Assembly: GCA_023437365.1 (NCBI GenBank)
Contig: JAEZGK010000081.1
Coordinates: 62,001-126,000 of the forward strand
Direction of reading: 5' to 3'
From: Bacillota bacterium
Lineage (GTDB): Bacteria > Bacillota > Clostridia > Lachnospirales > Lachnospiraceae
DNA: 64,000 bases
A model generated the notes under the pieces. The model ran no database searches. It saw only the letters and a program-made list of their open reading frames with translations, and was not told the DNA's origin. Shown here piece after piece: positions 24,870 to 33,835 of the stretch (within the stretch, counting starts at the first letter, position 1; each line of letters starts with the position of its first letter). The position numbers and the translations under genes are program-made.

Positions 24870-24956
24870 CGTCGATAAAATCAAATGTAAATAAATGGAG
24901 TTCTGTAACATGGATGATAACATGAATTAGATCATAGAAGCAGGAGGAATTGGTTC

Positions 24957-25352
24957 ATGCAGGAGAAAAATGGGAATAGCACGAAAACCATTAAGTTCGG
25001 GGAGGAGGGGACAACCTATGATGTCTGTGGCAGATGTCTGATCATCCGTCTGCAGGAAGAATTGGATCATCATAATGCAATCCGGATTAAGGATATGGCA
25101 GATCGTCTGATTGACCGGAATAATATCAAGCATATTATTTTTGATTTTTCGGGGGCGGGCTTTATGGACAGTGCCGGTATCGGTGTAATTATGGGCAGAT
25201 ATCGAAAAGTGATATTCATTGGGGGTAAGACGGCAGTAGCGAATGTGAATTCGACCGTTGACCGGATATTCCGTATATCAGGCCTTTATAAGATAATTGA
25301 GAAATATGATACGGTAGAAGCAGCGCTGAGTATCATCAAGGAAAGGGGATAA
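24957..25352 (+). CDS. spoIIAA: Anti-sigma F factor antagonist SpoIIAA
   Basis: The 131-residue STAS-domain protein has the phosphorylatable serine at residue 72 in IFDFSGAGFMDSAGIGVIMGRY. Dephosphorylated SpoIIAA binds SpoIIAB and frees sigma F in the forespore. It is about 15 residues longer at the N-terminus than the usual 116-residue form. AGGAGGAA lies before the ATG. It is first of the spoIIAA-spoIIAB-sigF operon. Confidence 0.95.
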   Translation: MQEKNGNSTKTIKFGEEGTTYDVCGRCLIIRLQEELDHHNAIRIKDMADRLIDRNNIKHIIFDFSGAGFMDSAGIGVIMGRYRKVIFIGGKTAVANVNSTVDRIFRISGLYKIIEKYDTVEAALSIIKERG

Positions 25353-25361
25353 GAAGAGGCT

Positions 25362-25841
25362 ATGAAGGATAAGATTGAGAGGAACGAAATGACATTGGAA
25401 TTTGAGAGCATATCGCAGAATGAGAGCTTTGCCAGAACAGTCGTAGCTGCGTTTGCCACGCAGTTAGACCCTACGATAGAAGAATTGGCGGATATAAAAA
25501 CAGCTGTATCGGAAGCAGTGACCAATTGTATCATCCATGGATATGACAACTCTGTAGGGATCATCCGGATGCATTGCGTCATCAACAGGAATGAGCTCCT
25601 GGTGGAGATACAGGACCACGGTATCGGAATAGAAAATATCGAGAAAGCGATGGAACCTCTATATACCTCACGACCCGAATTGGAGCGTTCAGGCATGGGC
25701 TTTTCCTTTATGGAAGCCTTTATGGACGAGCTGGAGGTTTTATCCGAACCGGGGAGCGGAACCTTGGTACGAATGATAAAAAAGATCGGAAAGCAGGAGA
25801 AGTTAAAGGAGCTTACACAGGAAACCAGACAGAAGGTCTAG
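25362..25841 (+). CDS. spoIIAB: Anti-sigma F factor / SpoIIAA kinase SpoIIAB
   Basis: The 159-residue GHKL-type kinase has the N box EAVTNCIIHGY (about 50-60), G1 DHGIGIE (about 86-92) and G2 SGMGFSFM (about 111-118). It holds sigma F inactive and phosphorylates SpoIIAA. It lies 9 bp after spoIIAA and about 45 bp before sigF. The C-terminus (KQEKLKELTQETRQKV) is slightly extended relative to the 146-residue Bacillus protein. Confidence 0.95.
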   Translation: MKDKIERNEMTLEFESISQNESFARTVVAAFATQLDPTIEELADIKTAVSEAVTNCIIHGYDNSVGIIRMHCVINRNELLVEIQDHGIGIENIEKAMEPLYTSRPELERSGMGFSFMEAFMDELEVLSEPGSGTLVRMIKKIGKQEKLKELTQETRQKV

Positions 25842-25886
25842 GATTATAGCAGATCAAAAGGAGACAGCTGCAAGGAAGGAGTGGGA

Positions 25887-26609
25887 ATGAATGTGGATAC
25901 ACTTGAGCTGATCAGACTTTCTAAGATGGGTGACAGAGAAGCCAGAGACAGACTTGTGACTGAAAATGTAGGTCTGGTCTGGAGCATCGTCAGAAGATTC
26001 GCTAATCGTGGGCATGAGATGGAAGATTTATTCCAGATCGGGAGTATTGGACTCATTAAGGCAATCGATAAATTTGATACCAGCTATGAAGTCAAGTTTT
26101 CAACGTATGCCGTTCCGATGATTACAGGAGAAATCAAGCGATTTCTGAGGGACGACGGTATGATAAAGGTAAGCAGATCTCTAAAGGAGACAGCTTCCAG
26201 AATCAGAGCAGTCAGGGAGCGCTATGGGAATCAATTTGGCCGTGAGCCGTTACTGGATGAGATCGAAGAGGAACTGAATGTACCGAAAGATGAGATTATT
26301 ATGGCTCTGGAGACAGGTGCCGAAGTGGAATCTTTATATAAAACCATCTATCAGGGAGACGGAAGTCCAATCTATCTGATCGATAAATTAACAGAAACCA
26401 AGGATGAAAGTGAAAATTTAGTGGACAGGCTTGCCCTGCGTGAAATCATTGCTTCTCTGGATGAGAAGGAGCAGGAGATTATCAAGCTTAGATACTTTAA
26501 AGATAGAACACAGACAGATATTGCCAAGGAGCTTGGAATTTCCCAGGTACAGGTGTCCCGGATGGAGAAAAGGATTTTAAAAATCATGCGGGAAAGACTG
26601 GGAGCATGA
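25887..26609 (+). CDS. sigF: RNA polymerase sigma-F (forespore-specific)
   Basis: The 240-residue SigB/F/G-type sigma factor has region 2 with DLFQIGSIGLIKAIDKFD and EIKRFLRDDGMIKVSRSLKE. Region 4 HTH is TDIAKELGISQVQVSRMEKRIL near the C-terminus. Its position as third gene after spoIIAA-spoIIAB identifies sigma F rather than sigma G. The ATG at 25887 has AGGAAGGAG at a proper distance; a GTG two codons upstream is too close. A terminator follows at 26679. Confidence 0.95.
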   Translation: MNVDTLELIRLSKMGDREARDRLVTENVGLVWSIVRRFANRGHEMEDLFQIGSIGLIKAIDKFDTSYEVKFSTYAVPMITGEIKRFLRDDGMIKVSRSLKETASRIRAVRERYGNQFGREPLLDEIEEELNVPKDEIIMALETGAEVESLYKTIYQGDGSPIYLIDKLTETKDESENLVDRLALREIIASLDEKEQEIIKLRYFKDRTQTDIAKELGISQVQVSRMEKRILKIMRERLGA

Positions 26610-26678
26610 TCGGCATAAGCAAGAATTTTCCAGTATAGACAAATCGGAAATTCATATAATATCATTATGAAAAAGAAG

Positions 26679-26707
26679 GCATCAGAGGTTAATTCTGATG
26701 CTTTTTT
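26679..26707 (+). terminator. Terminator of the spoIIA operon
   Basis: GCATCAGA (26679-26686) pairs with TCTGATGC (26694-26701), then TTTTTT. It separates sigF from the spoVA block. Confidence 0.88.
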
Positions 26708-26749
26708 AGTTTACCCGTCATAGGCGGGTGCTGAACGGAGTGAGAAAAT

Positions 26750-26905
26750 ATGCCCGTAAGAAAAAAGTTCTTGCTTATTGCAGCATGCATTATCATTACG
26801 GCGATTATAGTCGTAATATTTGTGGAGTGCTTTAGTAATGGACAGCCGTCTGAATTTGACGGAACACTTGTAAATTCATTGGCGGAAAGGATGAAGGAGG
26901 GTTGA
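26750..26905 (+). CDS. Small single-pass membrane protein upstream of spoVAC
   Basis: The 51-codon ORF opens with ATG after CGGAGTGAG and ends TGA one base before the spoVAC start. The product has a basic start (MPVRKK), one hydrophobic helix (about 7-25) and a polar tail of about 25 residues. Tight coupling to spoVAC suggests a role with the forespore-membrane SpoVA channel, made under sigma G. I do not recognise a named family. Confidence 0.6.
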   Translation: MPVRKKFLLIAACIIITAIIVVIFVECFSNGQPSEFDGTLVNSLAERMKEG

Positions 26906-26906
26906 T

Positions 26907-27410
26907 ATGGCAAATCAAAAGAAAAGTTCTGCCTCCGGAATTGTCAGAGAACAGGACACTCAGAAGAGAAATGAAAAATATAATCAATATGTGAAAGAAC
27001 GAACTCCGAAATTCAGTGTTACAAAAAATGCCTGTAAGGCATTTCTGATCGGAGGTATTATCTGTGTCATTGGACAGGCCTTTATCACATTTTATGGAGC
27101 CATGGGTGCGGACAAGGAGACAGCCAAATTATATAATACCGTAACCCTGGTTTTTCTATCCATACTGTTAACCGGTCTGGGCTATTATCAGAAGCTGGCG
27201 AAGTTCGGAGGAGCGGGTACCTTGGTTCCAATCACCGGCTTTGCTAATTCTGTGGTAGCACCTGTGGTGGAATATAAGAAGGAAGGACAGGTTTTCGGAA
27301 TCGGTTGTAAGGTCTTTACGATTGCAGGTCCGGTTATTCTGTACGGTATTTTTACCTCCTGGGTGCTGGGACTGATTTATTATATTCTGAAGCAACTCAA
27401 GGTAGTATAA
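26907..27410 (+). CDS. spoVAC: Stage V sporulation protein AC
   Basis: The 167-residue membrane protein begins with a polar segment of about 45 residues, then four hydrophobic helices. The SpoVAC/AEb signature is GGIICVIGQAFITFYGAMG (about 50-68) and GAGTLVPITGFANSVVAPVVEYKKEGQVFGIG (about 101-132). SpoVAC forms a mechanosensitive-like channel in the spore inner membrane for dipicolinate movement. It starts one base after the small membrane ORF. Confidence 0.94.
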   Translation: MANQKKSSASGIVREQDTQKRNEKYNQYVKERTPKFSVTKNACKAFLIGGIICVIGQAFITFYGAMGADKETAKLYNTVTLVFLSILLTGLGYYQKLAKFGGAGTLVPITGFANSVVAPVVEYKKEGQVFGIGCKVFTIAGPVILYGIFTSWVLGLIYYILKQLKVV

Positions 27411-27447
27411 GGAATAGGGTAAAGTCATCAGGAAAAGAGGAGAAGCT

Positions 27448-28500
27448 ATGGTACAACAGGAAAACCAAACAAAAATGATAGGAAAGCAAAGTCTTCGGTT
27501 TCGTAATCCACCAATCATAGTAGCGGGATCTTCCATTGCCGGAAAGAAAGAGGGAGAGGGGCCGTTAGGAAAGCTTTTTGATTTCATTGAAGAGGATCCG
27601 CTCTTGGGGAAAAAGACCTGGGAAGAGGCCGAAAGCGAGCTTATGCGACTTGCAGCCCTGAAGGTGTTGGAAAAGGCAGGACTGCAAAACGAAGATATCC
27701 GATATCTGATCGGCGGAGATCTCCTCGGTCAGCTGATTGCGACTTCCTTTGGCATTGGAGAATTAAAGATCCCGATGCTAGGAATTTACGGAGCCTGCTC
27801 TACGATGGGAGAGGCAATGACAGTCGGAGCAATTATGATTGACGGTGGATTTGCGGACAGGGTGCTGGCAATCACCTCAAGTCATTTTGCAGGGGCTGAG
27901 AAACAATTTCGTTTCCCTCTGGACTACGGTAACCAGAGACCATTTTCCGCATCCTGGACAATCACGGGAAGCGGAGCAGTGCTTCTGGCCGATTCCGAGC
28001 ATGCAAAGGTACCGGCGGGCCAGGCTAAATTAGTGATCAGCGGAGTAACCATCGGAAAGATAGTAGATTATGGCTTGAAGGATTCTATGAATATGGGAGC
28101 CTGCATGGCACCTGCAGCATATGAGACAATACGCCAGAATTTTGAGGATTTTGGAGTGGAGCCTGCTTATTATGATAAGATCATTACGGGTGATCTCGGT
28201 TGTGTGGGAAAAACCATTCTGATTGATCTGTTAAAGGAGAGGAATTACGATATCACGGCAAACCATATGGATTGCGGGATAGAGATATTCGATCAGAACA
28301 GTCAGGATACACATGCCGGCGGCAGCGGCTGCGGCTGCTCTGCAATCACTTTTACGGGATATATCATGAAACAGCTGATGGAAGGGACTTGGAAAAGAAT
28401 TCTGTTTATCCCGACCGGAGCGCTGCTGTCCCAGGTGAGCTTTAACGAAGGAAAGAGCGTACCGGGTATCGCGCATGCAGTCGTGGTGGAAAGGAGCTGA
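27448..28500 (+). CDS. spoVAD: Stage V sporulation protein AD
   Basis: The 350-residue soluble protein has a thiolase-like fold. It contains GDLLGQLIATSFGIGELKIPMLGIYGACSTMGEAMTVGA (about residues 90-128) and DTHAGGSGCGCSAITF near 290-305, which are family marks. SpoVAD binds dipicolinic acid on the spore inner membrane and helps its uptake into the forespore. It lies between spoVAC and spoVAEb, 5 bp before the latter. Confidence 0.94.
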   Translation: MVQQENQTKMIGKQSLRFRNPPIIVAGSSIAGKKEGEGPLGKLFDFIEEDPLLGKKTWEEAESELMRLAALKVLEKAGLQNEDIRYLIGGDLLGQLIATSFGIGELKIPMLGIYGACSTMGEAMTVGAIMIDGGFADRVLAITSSHFAGAEKQFRFPLDYGNQRPFSASWTITGSGAVLLADSEHAKVPAGQAKLVISGVTIGKIVDYGLKDSMNMGACMAPAAYETIRQNFEDFGVEPAYYDKIITGDLGCVGKTILIDLLKERNYDITANHMDCGIEIFDQNSQDTHAGGSGCGCSAITFTGYIMKQLMEGTWKRILFIPTGALLSQVSFNEGKSVPGIAHAVVVERS

Positions 28501-28505
28501 GCAGG

Positions 28506-28862
28506 ATGGAATATTTAAAAGCATTTTTAGTGGGTGGTGCAATCTGCGCAGTCGTGCAGATAGTCTTGGATAATACCAAGCTGCTGCCGGGCAGAGTAAT
28601 GGTAATACTGGTATGTCTGGGTGCAATCCTTGGTGCTGTGGGAGTATATGAACCCTTTGCAAAATGGGCAGGGGCAGGCGCAGGTGTCCCTTTGACAGGC
28701 TTTGGAAGTGCGCTGTTTAAGGGTGTGAAGGAGGCCGTGGATAAGGACGGCTTTATCGGAATTTTTAAAGGAGGCTTCACCGCATCTGCGGTAGGGGTTT
28801 CCGCGGCATTGATTTTTGCGTATATTGCTTCCTGGTTCTTTGGGCCGAAGATGAAATCGTAG
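28506..28862 (+). CDS. spoVAE: Stage V sporulation protein AE(b)
   Basis: The 118-residue polytopic protein is a paralogue of SpoVAC. It carries LVGGAICAVVQIVLDNTKLLPGRVMV and GAGAGVPLTGFGSALFKGVKEAV, four membrane segments in all. It is the last gene of the spoVAC-AD-AEb set, the minimal SpoVA module in Clostridia. Confidence 0.93.
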   Translation: MEYLKAFLVGGAICAVVQIVLDNTKLLPGRVMVILVCLGAILGAVGVYEPFAKWAGAGAGVPLTGFGSALFKGVKEAVDKDGFIGIFKGGFTASAVGVSAALIFAYIASWFFGPKMKS

Positions 28863-28875
28863 CTTCCTGAAAAGA

Positions 28876-28937
28876 GTATTTCTAGGAACATATCTTTCTA
28901 GGAATGTATCTTTCTAGGAATGTATCTTTCTGGGAAC
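28876..28937. repeat. Short 16 bp tandem repeat
   Basis: About four copies of TATCTTTCTAGGAATG (perfect at 28891 and 28907, imperfect at 28876 and 28923) lie between spoVAE and the long inverted repeat. Confidence 0.8.
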
Positions 28938-29164
28938 GGTAGGATGATAGGGTAATTGATTTTCCTTTCCGGTTATCACTTTCAGGTAATACTAAACTTT
29001 CGTCACGGAGCTGATCCATTCCGTCGGAGCGAAGCGACCTCCGTGTCGCACGCTCCTAAATCGTCCCTCCATGGACGATTTTCGGAATTACCGCTCCTTT
29101 CCGAAAGTAAGTATTACCAGGAAAGTGATAAAGTCAGGATAATCAAATACCCTGTCATCCTACC
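28938..29164. repeat. 227 bp long imperfect inverted repeat (MITE-like or structured RNA)
   Basis: The outer arms GGTAGGATGATAGGGTA (28938) and TACCCTGTCATCCTACC (ending 29164) are nearly complementary. So are the inner arms TTATCACTTTC and GGTAATACT (28973 onwards) with AGTATTACC and GAAAGTGATAA. The centre contains further stems (CACGGAG with CTCCGTG, AAATCGTCC with GGACGATTT). The whole could fold into one hairpin of about 65 paired bases with two terminal stem-loops. No coding potential is credible. Confidence 0.88.
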
Positions 29165-29220
29165 TGTGTTTCTATAAGAGATAGGTTTAAGAAGAGTTTC
29201 AAAGAAGTAATAATTTCTCA

Positions 29221-29396
29221 GGAATGCTTCCATAAATGATAGACTTTCAGAAGAGCTTCTATAAGTGATAACTTTTCAGGAATGCTTTCATAAATGATAG
29301 ACTTTTCAAAAGAGCTTCTATAAGTGATAACTTTTCAGGAATGCTTCCATAAATGATAGACTTTCAGAAGAGCTTCTATAAGTGATAACTACTTTG
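29221..29396. repeat. Three tandem copies of a 58-59 bp repeat
   Basis: Copies begin at 29221, 29279 and 29338, each with GGAATGCTT, CATAAATGATAGACTTT, AGAGCTTCTATAAGTGATAA. They differ at only a few positions. A diverged fourth copy may precede at about 29162-29220 (TTCTATAAGAGATAG, GAAGAGTTTC). Confidence 0.85.
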
Positions 29397-29439
29397 AATT
29401 TCATGTGATTAGATAATAATTCTTATCAAGGAGCTTAAT

Positions 29440-29498
29440 AAAATCCCAGAAATGCAGTCAGGCAAAGATTTTGGCCTTTCCTACATTTCTGGGATTTT
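29440..29498 (-). terminator. Bidirectional hairpin terminator downstream of the PBP gene
   Basis: AAAATCCCAGAAATG (29440-29454) is exactly complementary to CATTTCTGGGATTTT (29484-29498). A/T runs on both ends let it work for the minus-strand PBP gene and as a barrier for plus-strand transcription. Confidence 0.85.
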
Positions 29499-29559
29499 GT
29501 TAGTAAGTTATGATAATCATTTCTGCACATGCAATTGCAACATCTGCATATGCCCTGGT

Positions 29560-32283
29560 TTAATGTGCGAGGGGTTCATCCTCATATAAAGGGTCTGTGG
29601 TTCCGGTTCCGTCTGTCGGAGGTGTCTCCGTCTGGAGATCTTCATAATAATTATCTTCATTATACGGATCATCCGATACGGGAGGTTCCGGTTGGGTTGG
29701 TTGATAAACAGTGGCCTGAGTATGAAGCTTACAGTTTTTACTCGGGTAGAGATAAGGAGTATCGGCTGTCTTACCGGTCTCACTTTTTACAAGGAAGACA
29801 CCTTCCTTAACATTCGGGCAATACTCGGTGGCAAGATCCTGTGAGTCCTCACATATGGTTGCCTTGACGTGGATATCACAATATTCGGTGGGCTGTGTAC
29901 CCTTTGCAAAGTACTCTACCCTTGTGGTGTTACCGCCCAGATATTCATCACAGACTCCATCTACCGCCAGCTTGCCGGATTTGGTACATATCCTGGCTGT
30001 AACGATAGAATCCGGTATTTTAAAATCTTTGGTCTCAAGATTTTTTTCTGTATGGATGCGTTCCATAATGGTCTTCCAAATCTTACGGTTATAGACTTTA
30101 TCAGTCTGGCTTCTGTTGTTATCAAACCCTGACCATACAGTTGCTGTATAATAAGGTGAAAAGCCTGCGAACCAAAGGTCATTGTAATCCGAGGTAGAAC
30201 CTGTCTTACCGGCGATTGGCATGTCAATGGAAAGCTTTAAGTTTCTACCGGTTCCCTTTTTGACTACATCCTCCATAGCACTTGTAAGCAGGAATGCGGT
30301 GGATTCCTTCATAACCTGATCATGCTCCGGTTCGGTGGTAAGGAGAACCTTACCGTCATGATCCAGGATCTTGGTATAAAACCGCGGCTTTGTATAGACA
30401 CCGCCGTTCGCTATAGCTGCATATGCTGCAGTTAATTCCAGATTGCTGACACCATCCGTCAGGCCGCCGAGCGCCATAGGATAATTGATGTCAGAGACGA
30501 CACGTCCGTCTGCTTCCTTTCTGGAATCCACCAGAGAGGTAAAGCCTAATTTCAGCAAGTAATCATAGCCGACTTCGGGGGTTACATCCACGAAAGTCTT
30601 TACAGTGACGATATTCATGGAATTATAGATACCCTGTCTCAAAGTACTGAGACCGTCATATTTTTTGGTAGCAGTCCAGTTATTTACTTCCTTCTTTGTG
30701 CCGGGATAAAAATAAGGGCCTGCGTCATCCTGAACCGAAGCTAGCGTCATCCCCGCACTGTCCAGAGCCGGAAGGTAGGTGGATAATACCTTATAGGTGG
30801 AGCCGGGCTGCCTAACCGTATTGGTAGCACGGTTCAGGGTACGGTTACCGGTTTTTTCGCCACGTCCGCCTTCAATCGCAGCTACCTCTCCTGTATGCTG
30901 ATCCATCACTACGAACGAGGTCTGAGGCTGTATCGTCATCGTAATGTTCTCGCCGAGAATTGTATCACTATCGCCAACCATGGCATCCCGAAACTCGGCA
31001 ATCTTCTTTCTCATATCCTCTTTATCCAGGAACAGAAGGGAGAATTTGCTGCCGTTGTCATCTACATAGAGGTGATCCGGATCTTTGTAATCCTTGAAGT
31101 ATTCCAGCAGATCCTTGCTGTGGTAATGAAGAGTGGTCTTTTTGGTATCATTCTTCTGTACGGATAAGGCATAGGTTAACTCCCAGTAGGAGGTTCCTAT
31201 CTCCGGGAAATTCTTTTCATCTGAGAACACATCATCGCAGATGTCCTGAATCGTTGAATCCTGAGTTGTATAGACACTTAAGCCGCCGCTGTATAATAGG
31301 TTGGAAGCCTGGGCTTGAGTGTAGCCAAGCTTAGTCTGGAGATCCTCCATTACCTGTTCAATCAGTTCATCGGTAAAATAGCTGTAGTAGGAGGTGGCAT
31401 CCTGCTCTTCATTGACGGATTGAACTCTGGAGTAGATATCATCCGCAACGGCCATGTCGTATTCTTCCTGGGTACAATGGCCCTGCTTCAGCATCTCATC
31501 CAGAATTTCCTGCCTTCTTACCGCATTTCGTTCCGGATGAGTAATCGGGTTATGATATACGGGAAGCTGTGCAATAGCAGCAATCGTTGCAGCTTCTGAA
31601 AGATTCAGCTCCTTTGCATCCTTGTTAAAGTATTTTCTGGAGGCTGTCTGTATTCCTAAGGTACCCGAACCAAGATTGATCGTGTTTAAATAATATTCCA
31701 GAATAGTATCTTTATCCAGATGGTTTTCTAACTGGATAGCCAGATACTGTTCCTGAATCTTTCGCTTTAACCGTTCAACAAAGGTGGCTTCGCGACCACC
31801 GTTAAATACCTGGTTCTTCAGAAGCTGCTGGGTGATCGTACTGCCGCCCTGATTAAAGCTTCCCGAGGTCAGACCAAGAACACCTGCACGAAGGATACCT
31901 CTGACGTCAATTCCATTATGTTCGTAGAAACGTTCATCTTCAATACAGATAAAGCTGTATCGTACCCACTCGGGTAATTCGGATAGAGACACATATACAC
32001 GATTCGCCTCTGCACCGATCAAATTCTCTATGGCATTGCCATCTTTATCATAAATTGTAGTAGTATAACCGGTAGGAACAACATTGATTTTGGAGATATC
32101 GGGCGCGCTGTCAATGAGACCCTTTAAAAGCCCAAAGCCTGCAAAGGTACCTACTACTCCGACAAATACAACCAGGACGATAAATAAACGGAATAAGGTA
32201 ATCCTCGTTTTAGAGACCAATCGTCTGGATGTTGATTTTATATAATGTTGCTTCTGTTCAATGCCTCTTTTACTGTAGTCCAT
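29560..32283 (-). CDS. Class A penicillin-binding protein (PBP1a-like)
   Basis: The 907-residue protein starts at the ATG at 32283, which follows CGGAGG; an in-frame ATG 25 codons upstream lacks a site. Cytoplasmic tail and membrane anchor cover about 1-60. The GT51 glycosyltransferase carries EDERFYEHNGID (catalytic Glu), GGSTITQQLLKN and RKIQEQYLAIQLE. The transpeptidase has GSTYK (active serine) and KTGST. A C-terminal Pro/Thr/Glu-rich tail ends the protein. It makes and crosslinks peptidoglycan at the outer membrane face. The upstream gap 32284-32673 holds the two divergent promoters but no clear extra element. Confidence 0.93.
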   Translation of the reverse strand: MDYSKRGIEQKQHYIKSTSRRLVSKTRITLFRLFIVLVVFVGVVGTFAGFGLLKGLIDSAPDISKINVVPTGYTTTIYDKDGNAIENLIGAEANRVYVSLSELPEWVRYSFICIEDERFYEHNGIDVRGILRAGVLGLTSGSFNQGGSTITQQLLKNQVFNGGREATFVERLKRKIQEQYLAIQLENHLDKDTILEYYLNTINLGSGTLGIQTASRKYFNKDAKELNLSEAATIAAIAQLPVYHNPITHPERNAVRRQEILDEMLKQGHCTQEEYDMAVADDIYSRVQSVNEEQDATSYYSYFTDELIEQVMEDLQTKLGYTQAQASNLLYSGGLSVYTTQDSTIQDICDDVFSDEKNFPEIGTSYWELTYALSVQKNDTKKTTLHYHSKDLLEYFKDYKDPDHLYVDDNGSKFSLLFLDKEDMRKKIAEFRDAMVGDSDTILGENITMTIQPQTSFVVMDQHTGEVAAIEGGRGEKTGNRTLNRATNTVRQPGSTYKVLSTYLPALDSAGMTLASVQDDAGPYFYPGTKKEVNNWTATKKYDGLSTLRQGIYNSMNIVTVKTFVDVTPEVGYDYLLKLGFTSLVDSRKEADGRVVSDINYPMALGGLTDGVSNLELTAAYAAIANGGVYTKPRFYTKILDHDGKVLLTTEPEHDQVMKESTAFLLTSAMEDVVKKGTGRNLKLSIDMPIAGKTGSTSDYNDLWFAGFSPYYTATVWSGFDNNRSQTDKVYNRKIWKTIMERIHTEKNLETKDFKIPDSIVTARICTKSGKLAVDGVCDEYLGGNTTRVEYFAKGTQPTEYCDIHVKATICEDSQDLATEYCPNVKEGVFLVKSETGKTADTPYLYPSKNCKLHTQATVYQPTQPEPPVSDDPYNEDNYYEDLQTETPPTDGTGTTDPLYEDEPLAH

Positions 32284-32673
32284 AAAAACCTCCGATCGCA
32301 ATAAGCATATATAAACAGTATAGAATCCTGCGATAAGCAAAGCTGGTACTTTGTTCACTCGCGTACATTATAACAAATTTGCCCTATGAAATAAAGCATA
32401 ATTTCTTCGAGGGTATATCGTATATACAAAACATGCAATTCTAACGCTGCGCAGTATAAAAGTACTATTTTTTATAAATAATTATGCAAAAATACATGAA
32501 AACGCAAGAAGTTAATCAAGTATATGCGATCTGTACACACAAAAAGTGAAGAAGTGTCGAAATATAAGGAAGGGGATAACTTGGTGCGTTAAAAACGGCT
32601 TCCACTCCCAAAGCTTACTGTGTATAATTAGTTTTGTCAGCAAATTTTCATTCAATAGTGGGGGTAATGTAAT

Positions 32674-32967
32674 ATGAAACAGGTAAAGCTACTTTTTAGT
32701 AGCAAAGTGAAGCTCGAGGATGAACGAGAAATGGCACTTGATTACTTCCTCACCGAGATGATATCGGAGGCGGATAGGGTGACGCCTTATTTCGGGGTAG
32801 GTATTATTAAGCAATCCGGTGCCATAACAGAGACAGAAGAAATATGTGGGGTATCAGCTTCAAAGGAGACGGCAATTGGGATTCTAGAGAAATTGTATCG
32901 GTATCAAGTCACACCGATGTCATTGGCAGAGGCTGTGGATGAACTGGTGACACTGGCAGAGGGATAA
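32674..32967 (+). CDS. DUF6514-like small protein
   Basis: The 97-residue soluble protein begins MKQVKLLFSS and contains FGVGIIKQSGAITETEEICGVSASKE and a helical end SLAEAVDELVTLAEG. The pattern resembles the uncharacterised DUF6514 family of Lachnospiraceae. A GGGGG-type ribosome site precedes the ATG, and TATAAT with TGTG before it (32623) is a likely -10. It stands alone and ends in a terminator. The function is unknown. Confidence 0.6.
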   Translation: MKQVKLLFSSKVKLEDEREMALDYFLTEMISEADRVTPYFGVGIIKQSGAITETEEICGVSASKETAIGILEKLYRYQVTPMSLAEAVDELVTLAEG

Positions 32968-32997
32968 TGCTGTAAGGACTCAAGTTATCCTGTAAGA

Positions 32998-33053
32998 GCC
33001 CATAATAAATTGAAAAGAATTTCTAATTCGTTTCAGTTTATTATGGGTTTTTT
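32998..33053 (+). terminator. Rho-independent terminator
   Basis: CCCATAATAAATTGAAA pairs with TTTCAGTTTATTATGGG and is followed by six Ts. It separates the small gene from convergent yigZ. Confidence 0.85.
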
Positions 33054-33065
33054 CTCATGTAAAGA

Positions 33066-33719
33066 TCATTCAAAGAGCAGAAGCTTACCCTCTAATGTGG
33101 TAAAGTATATCATGCCGGACTCAGAAAGAATTGCAGTTCCGTTCGTCAACTCGGCAAGCTTTTTGACAAAAGCCGGATACTTACTTGGGGGAACCAAAAC
33201 CTCCAGAAGGACCAGATCTGTATATTCAGAGAATAAAATAGTAAGCTTTTCCTGGGATATATAATATTGTAGCTTACCAACCAGGTTATAGTCCGTAGTG
33301 ACTGCTGCTCTGATACCCAGTTCCTTGCGTATGATTTTGCTATACTTAAGACCTTCCTGTACCGCAGATTGATATGCTTTGACAAGTCCGCCTGTTCCAA
33401 GCAGGGTACCACCAAAGTAGCGTGTCACTACTACTACGATATTGACAAGTTCGTGTGCAAGCAAGAGATCCAGCATGGGTTTTCCTGCTGTTTTATTGGG
33501 TTCGCCGTCATCGGAACATCGCATCAGAGGCGGCTCGGTTCCGATAATATAGGCAGAACAATTATGAGAGGCATCCCAATATTTTTTCTTCAAGACTTCA
33601 ATCGTTTCAAGGGCAGCTGCTTCAGTATCAGCAGGACATATAGTCGCAATAAAACGTGATTTTTTTACAGTGATTTCTCCGACACCGCCTTCATAGATGG
33701 TCATAAAGTCTTCCTTCAT
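33066..33719 (-). CDS. YigZ/IMPACT family protein
   Basis: The 217-residue protein has an N-terminal IMPACT domain, with KKSRFIATICPADTEAAA, the SHNCSAYIIG segment and VVVVTRYFGGTLLGTGGLVKAYQSAVQEGL (about 100-130). A C-terminal DUF1949 domain follows. YigZ-type proteins are conserved but their role is unresolved; the eukaryotic homologue modulates translation. The start ATG follows GGGAG. Confidence 0.9.
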   Translation of the reverse strand: MKEDFMTIYEGGVGEITVKKSRFIATICPADTEAAALETIEVLKKKYWDASHNCSAYIIGTEPPLMRCSDDGEPNKTAGKPMLDLLLAHELVNIVVVVTRYFGGTLLGTGGLVKAYQSAVQEGLKYSKIIRKELGIRAAVTTDYNLVGKLQYYISQEKLTILFSEYTDLVLLEVLVPPSKYPAFVKKLAELTNGTAILSESGMIYFTTLEGKLLLFE

Positions 33720-33835
33720 TATAAATACTCCCTTCTGTCGGAATGGAATTCTTGCCAGGATATCCCGGATATGATATGATAAATAAGCTTATATGGATGA
33801 ATAATAGAGTAAATCTCTTTATCTAAGGAGACAAC

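Noticed and set aside
24891..24930. Sigma-H promoter ahead of spoIIAA
   Set aside because: An AATGGAGTT -35-like and a CATGAATTA -10-like box exist, but the spacing of about 18 bp is too long for sigma H.
29221..29396. CRISPR-like array
   Set aside because: Units are contiguous with no unique spacers and no cas genes are near; they are ordinary tandem repeats.
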